Positions 61,030 to 64,000 of a stretch of DNA of 64,000 nucleotides are shown here, one piece after another. The notes under the pieces are model-generated. The model did not search any database, had not been told where the DNA came from, and worked only from the letters and a program-made list of their open reading frames with translations. Origin of the DNA: Lentisphaerota bacterium (GTDB taxonomy: Bacteria; Verrucomicrobiota; Lentisphaeria; Victivallales; Victivallaceae). Within the stretch, counting starts at the first letter, position 1. Every line of letters begins with the position of its first letter. The stretch lies in the NCBI GenBank assembly GCA_015061545.1, contig SUWJ01000013.1, positions 1-64,000 on the forward strand. The letters run 5' to 3'. Both the position numbers and the translations under genes were made by a program.

Positions 61030-61428
61030 TCAATATGTTGTCCAGTATAAAAATGGATAAGCAATTGCCGTACTGTATGTCACAGGAAAGGACAAAAGGC
61101 AACTTGTTGCAAAAATTACATACACCGGCAACAGCCATTTTTTTTGCCAATTACAATAAAAACTCAACCAAACAGTTATCCCCAATGACAGCAGTAAAAG
61201 AATAGTTATGCTTACTGCAAAACACAACGCATGAGGGATATACCCTTGCAACAAACTCGGCCATGCAACAATAAAACACCATAACGGATTGCAAAACCAT
61301 TCGTTTTCATAGCCCGATCCGGTAAAGAATCGGTAGATCGGGTAAGCGTACAGTCCGCCCAATTGCGGGACACATCCGATGTGGATCAAAAGAATATTGG
61401 CAATTAATAAAGCAAAAAACTTTTTCAC
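61030..61428 (-). CDS. small membrane protein, unknown
   Basis: A 132-aa protein with three or four hydrophobic helices (FALLIANILLIHIG, LCFAVSITILLLLSLGITVW, WLLPVYVIFATSCLLSFPV). It starts four bases inside the end of the upstream lipoprotein gene (ATGA-type overlap at 61425-61428), so the two are coupled. AT-richer than the core genes. No family recognised. Confidence 0.65.
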   Translation of the reverse strand: MKKFFALLIANILLIHIGCVPQLGGLYAYPIYRFFTGSGYENEWFCNPLWCFIVAWPSLLQGYIPHALCFAVSITILLLLSLGITVWLSFYCNWQKKWLLPVYVIFATSCLLSFPVTYSTAIAYPFLYWTTY

Positions 61429-61811
61429 ATCTTCCCTCCTGACAGCACTACCGGAAATCCTTCGCTTTGGGGCGGCATGGGATGTTGAGGAAATTTGTCA
61501 TTGTCAACACGGTATATTTTCATATCTTTTTCAAGTTGAAGATAAATATTGTGGTGAAAATTCCAATGGAGAGGCGTTGTGAACGATGCGGTATAACTGT
61601 TCCCAACGGAATCTGTTACTTGTAAAGAATGTTTGCTTTCTGCAGCTGCAAGTATTCTTATTGCAGTTTGCCGTTTCAAATCATATTTTCCGCCCAATGC
61701 AGTAATGCACACATCTTTGCCGGAGTTGTTGTAAACAACCAGCGTAACAGTTGGTACACATCCGGAAAGCATCAATAATGCGAGAATTGTGATAAACAAT
61801 AGTTTTTTCAT
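61425..61811 (-). CDS. small lipoprotein, unknown
   Basis: A 128-aa protein with lipoprotein signal MKKLLFITILALLMLSG-C (lipobox LSGC), then a beta-rich domain (VTLVVYNNSGKDVCITALGG, HSLQVTDSVGNSYTASFTTP). ATG 61811 overlaps the preceding gene's stop (ATGA), which fixes the start. Part of a chain of overlapping small genes from 62520 down to 61030. Confidence 0.7.
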   Translation of the reverse strand: MKKLLFITILALLMLSGCVPTVTLVVYNNSGKDVCITALGGKYDLKRQTAIRILAAAESKHSLQVTDSVGNSYTASFTTPLHWNFHHNIYLQLEKDMKIYRVDNDKFPQHPMPPQSEGFPVVLSGGKM

Positions 61812-62140
61812 CGGATCTCCCTGCAAGATACATTTTGACAGATAATAACGAATTTGCCGTTGTTTTTCAGTTGCTCCGGATCGGAAACAGTTTCATCATC
61901 CAAAGTTACAAGTTTTTTCCCATCCGGCAGAGAAATAACACGAACCGGTTCGGAAAGTATTTCCTGATTGCCATTATGTTCCTCAATCCGGCAGAAAGTA
62001 ATTCCTGTGCAAATGATTTGCAACAGCAGCCATTTTTCCTGATTATCCCGACATTCAACGAGTAACTGCAATGACTTATCAGCATAGTCCCGCTTGACTT
62101 CTTTCAGCAATCCATCGTAAAAAATATAGTCAGAAAACAT
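61808..62140 (-). CDS. small protein, unknown
   Basis: A 110-aa cytoplasmic protein (MFSDYIFYDGLLKEVKRDYA…LPDGKKLVTLDDETVSDPEQ…) with alternating strands; no signal peptide or membrane helix. GAGGAG lies 6 bases before ATG 62140. Overlaps the lipoprotein start by four bases. Possibly an immunity or chaperone-like partner in this chain; that is a guess. Confidence 0.6.
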   Translation of the reverse strand: MFSDYIFYDGLLKEVKRDYADKSLQLLVECRDNQEKWLLLQIICTGITFCRIEEHNGNQEILSEPVRVISLPDGKKLVTLDDETVSDPEQLKNNGKFVIICQNVSCREIR

Positions 62141-62148
62141 ATCGCTCC

Positions 62149-62520
62149 TCAAAGTTTGACTCCGGTTTTACCGTAAATCTTGCAAGTTTTGCAATAATGA
62201 ACAATGATACAATGTTTGTTTTTGGTAAAACATTCTTCTGACATTCTGCGTTTGCACAAAGGACACTTGCCGGGGAAACGGATAGTGTACAGACCAGCAG
62301 AAGCCAACAACAACAGCAACGGCAACAGATTCCAAGGAAATTTAATATCCACTTGCCAATCCATAGTCCAACATAATGCAAGATAACTGATCCACAAAAC
62401 ACAAATCAGAAAAGAACCCCGTAATATCCAAACCCGCCAACGATGTTCTTTGCGGAGGATGGCTTCCAGTCCCTCTGACAGTTGAAAATCTTCTATTTTG
62501 AATTTATTGTTTTTTCTCAT
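62149..62520 (-). CDS. membrane protein with C-terminal zinc ribbon
   Basis: A 123-aa protein: a charged N-terminus (MRKNNKFKIEDFQLSEGLEA), two transmembrane helices (ILRGSFLICVLWISYLALCW, FPWNLLPLLLLLASAGLYTI) and a cytoplasmic or exposed zinc-ribbon-like C-terminus with two C-x2-C pairs (GKCPLCKRRM, HYCKTCKIYG). ATG 62520 follows AAAGAG; the longer frame crosses the iteron array and is not used. Related in layout to the 63345 protein, which also ends in a zinc ribbon. Confidence 0.65.
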   Translation of the reverse strand: MRKNNKFKIEDFQLSEGLEAILRKEHRWRVWILRGSFLICVLWISYLALCWTMDWQVDIKFPWNLLPLLLLLASAGLYTIRFPGKCPLCKRRMSEECFTKNKHCIIVHYCKTCKIYGKTGVKL

Positions 62521-62546
62521 GGTTACTCTTTGGGTTCGTTTTACAA

Positions 62547-62632
62547 CGGACTTGTACGGACGGCAACGGACTGATACAGACAGTTTTGGCAAACGGTGTC
62601 TGTTATCGTCCGTAAAAGTCTGTATTTGTCCT
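62547..62632. repeat. cargo-less inverted iteron array
   Basis: CGGAC at 62547, 62557 and 62567 and CAGAC at 62577, then after a 16-base centre GTCTG at 62598, GTCCG at 62608, GTCTG at 62618 and GTCCT at 62628. The period is exactly 10 on both sides and the two halves are inverted. It equals the two ends of the four-helix element joined without the gene. Confidence 0.85.
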
Positions 62633-62644
62633 TTTTCTGCATTG

Positions 62645-63361
62645 TCATATCCCTTTGACATTTTCTTTATCGGTTGCGCTCTGGTGACACCAGTCGCGGT
62701 GAACGATTTTGCCGTTTTCGCACCAGATCAACAGATAAACCTCCGGTTTGGCGTATTTGAAAATATGCAGTTCCCGTCCGGATTTGAAGCCGCATTTTTC
62801 AAACTTTGCAATAGCGTTGACAAATTCAGAATCCTTTTCGTCAACTGTTTTTTGCGACACCGCCTTACCGCACAGTTTTTCATAATCGGCAATGGTTTGA
62901 CATTCTCTTACCTTGTGATAAAAATCCGCACAGCTAAAATAAGTTTGGCTGTATTCTATTGCTGTGAATACAACGGCAACCACCACATATATCAAAGCAG
63001 AAATCAACCACTTATCCACCAATTTTAATTTCTTAAACAACTTTGCTTTGTGAACGCCCCATGCCGTCAACAGGGATATTGCCAAAACAATACCGCCGAC
63101 CATGAGCAAGAGTTGGATAGCTCTAATGATCATTCCAGCGGGATTTGTGTAAAAGAAATCATCCAAATAAGGCGTATAAATAACAAACTCGTGCCCGACA
63201 AAATCAGCCGGGCCTTTGAGTTCAAGCTGTTTCTGATATATAAAGCCTTGAGCAATCCAAAGCAGACTCAACAACAGCCACCACCCGGCGATCCGCAGAA
63301 GCCAGATTGCCAGTTTTTTGAGCAATGCTTTCTTTTTATTTTGATCAACTGAAATTTCCAT
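62645..63361 (-). CDS. membrane protein, unknown
   Basis: A 238-aa protein with three predicted helices (LAIWLLRIAGWWLLLSLLWI, IIRAIQLLLMVGGIVLAISL, WLISALIYVVVAVVFTAIEY) and a soluble C-terminal domain (about 145-238, DFYHKVRECQTIADYEKLCG, ELHIFKYAKPEVYLLIWCEN). ATG 63361 follows AAAAGGAG. Its start lies 17 bases inside the preceding gene. Its last codons are part of the block duplicated at 60787-60827. Confidence 0.65.
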   Translation of the reverse strand: MEISVDQNKKKALLKKLAIWLLRIAGWWLLLSLLWIAQGFIYQKQLELKGPADFVGHEFVIYTPYLDDFFYTNPAGMIIRAIQLLLMVGGIVLAISLLTAWGVHKAKLFKKLKLVDKWLISALIYVVVAVVFTAIEYSQTYFSCADFYHKVRECQTIADYEKLCGKAVSQKTVDEKDSEFVNAIAKFEKCGFKSGRELHIFKYAKPEVYLLIWCENGKIVHRDWCHQSATDKENVKGI

Positions 63362-64000
63362 CAGAGTAATGCTCCTTTTGGGATTTGATCTTACATTCCG
63401 GGCAATGGAAAATACAAAAGCCGTGGCTCGCATCCTCCTCTATTTTCAAACATTGGAGTTTTTTACCGCATCGGGGGCAATGTTGAAAATACATTTGCCA
63501 TAATACCGAAAGCCCTACACTTACGCATGAAAAAATCAGAAAAATAATATCAAAATTGATTTGCCAATAATTATAAATAAATGCTCCGACCGCCCAGAAC
63601 AAAACCAGTAATACTGTAAGCTGCTCATTCCTTTTCAACCGATATTTGCTCAAATCCGGCGAATAAGCATGATCCGGCAGATGAATTTTTTGCTCGCGGG
63701 GTCGGTTTTTACGCAAAAGTTTTTTTATTATTTTCCGGGTCGGTTTTTTCAGCAATCTTTTTATTGCCGCAAGTAGCATCCCAACCCCAATAGATAAAAA
63801 CAGTACCGGCAATAACAGCGAAAGCGGAGACAGAGAAATTTTCCGCGAAATCACCGCCTCGGACGGCTTTTGCGGATCGACCAGACAAGTTGTTCGGGCT
63901 CCCGGCGGCAAACTGCGGACAATTTCGCGCATATTGTCGATCCGCCACGATGTGGCGTTGCCATTTGAACGGAAAAAGTCATACCTCTTGCCGCAATATT
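63345..64000 (-). CDS. DUF3592-like membrane protein with zinc ribbon (5' end outside window)
   Basis: The frame stays open to the window edge on the minus strand, so the N-terminus is missing. The visible start YCGKRYDFFRSNGNATSWRI and LPPGARTTCLVDPQKPSEAV match the pattern of DUF3592 proteins (extracytoplasmic domain with a conserved N-P-x-x-P-x-x-A-V segment). Membrane helices follow (LSLLLPVLFLSIGVGMLLAA, LTVLLVLFWAVGAFIYNYW, IIFLIFSCVSVGLSVLW), then a C-terminal zinc ribbon (HCPRCGKK, FHCPECKIK). The ATG at 63932 is internal, not the true start. Function unknown. Confidence 0.7.
   Translation of the reverse strand, partial: YCGKRYDFFRSNGNATSWRIDNMREIVRSLPPGARTTCLVDPQKPSEAVISRKISLSPLSLLLPVLFLSIGVGMLLAAIKRLLKKPTRKIIKKLLRKNRPREQKIHLPDHAYSPDLSKYRLKRNEQLTVLLVLFWAVGAFIYNYWQINFDIIFLIFSCVSVGLSVLWQMYFQHCPRCGKKLQCLKIEEDASHGFCIFHCPECKIKSQKEHYSDGNFS

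Overview
The window looks like the chromosome of a gut-type bacterium of the PVC superphylum, most likely Lentisphaerota (Victivallis-like). The reasons are: six copies of a pseudopilin family with the [32 protein letters not shown]-type N-terminus (split here: [20 protein letters not shown], then [12 protein letters not shown]); a bacterial V-type ATPase operon of chlamydial layout including the DUF2764 subunit; the MEP isoprenoid pathway; and anaerobe oxygen defence by a reverse rubrerythrin. The taxonomy is an inference from gene content, because there is no rRNA in the window.

Layout. 1-2.4 kb is AT-rich accessory DNA: an orphan C5 DNA methylase, then an array of hairpins and ATGAAGC iterons abutting the 3' end of tRNA-Phe. 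This is probably one end of an integrated element. 2.6-6.9 kb is a small catabolic locus: a secreted hydrolase-like protein, a pseudopilin and a secreted carbohydrate-binding-like protein form one operon, divergent from a GntR/LacI-type regulator with visible promoters and operator half-sites. 7-24 kb is mostly core genome: a LarA-family enzyme with intact nickel-pincer ligands, dihydrolipoyl dehydrogenase, an EI24 protein, the dxr-rseP-ispG-GT39 operon, and the opposite-strand unit dnaE-oppD-TPR-mutL. 24.3-29.3 kb holds a lipoprotein, two pseudopilins, a basic secreted protein and a Gfo/Idh/MocA-GNAT fusion. 29.4-40.7 kb holds purU, the lepA-lepB pair and a seven-gene V-ATPase operon (E, DUF2764, A, B, D, I, K). 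41-45 kb contains an RRM RNA-binding protein with a structured leader, a 526-bp hairpin-dense element of unknown nature, and three tandem pseudopilin genes. 45-59.7 kb has the reverse rubrerythrin-PerR pair under a perfect PerR-type box, an M55 peptidase, a TIM-barrel protein, alkaline phosphatase plus YibE/F, an antiporter, mraY, recD2 with an AAC(3)-TIM-barrel fusion, a MalY-type lyase and a TIM-barrel hydrolase. 59.8-60.2 kb is a tRNA cluster (Leu, Gly, Tyr). 60.3-64 kb is an accessory region of small membrane and lipoproteins, with a frameshifted four-helix-bundle gene bracketed by inverted 10-bp-period iterons.

Three hidden structures deserve attention. (1) Short twin-palindrome insertions lie in frame exactly upstream of the prepilin motif in three of six pseudopilin genes; one copy also carries a third hairpin and a duplicated FTLIELLV. 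(2) CGGAC-N5 iterons with an exact 10-bp period stand in inverted orientation on both sides of the broken four-helix gene, and a cargo-less version of the same array occurs 2 kb away. (3) The hairpin-rich element at 41.7-42.2 kb is bounded by near-identical terminator hairpins. No CRISPR array, insertion sequence or complete prophage was seen.
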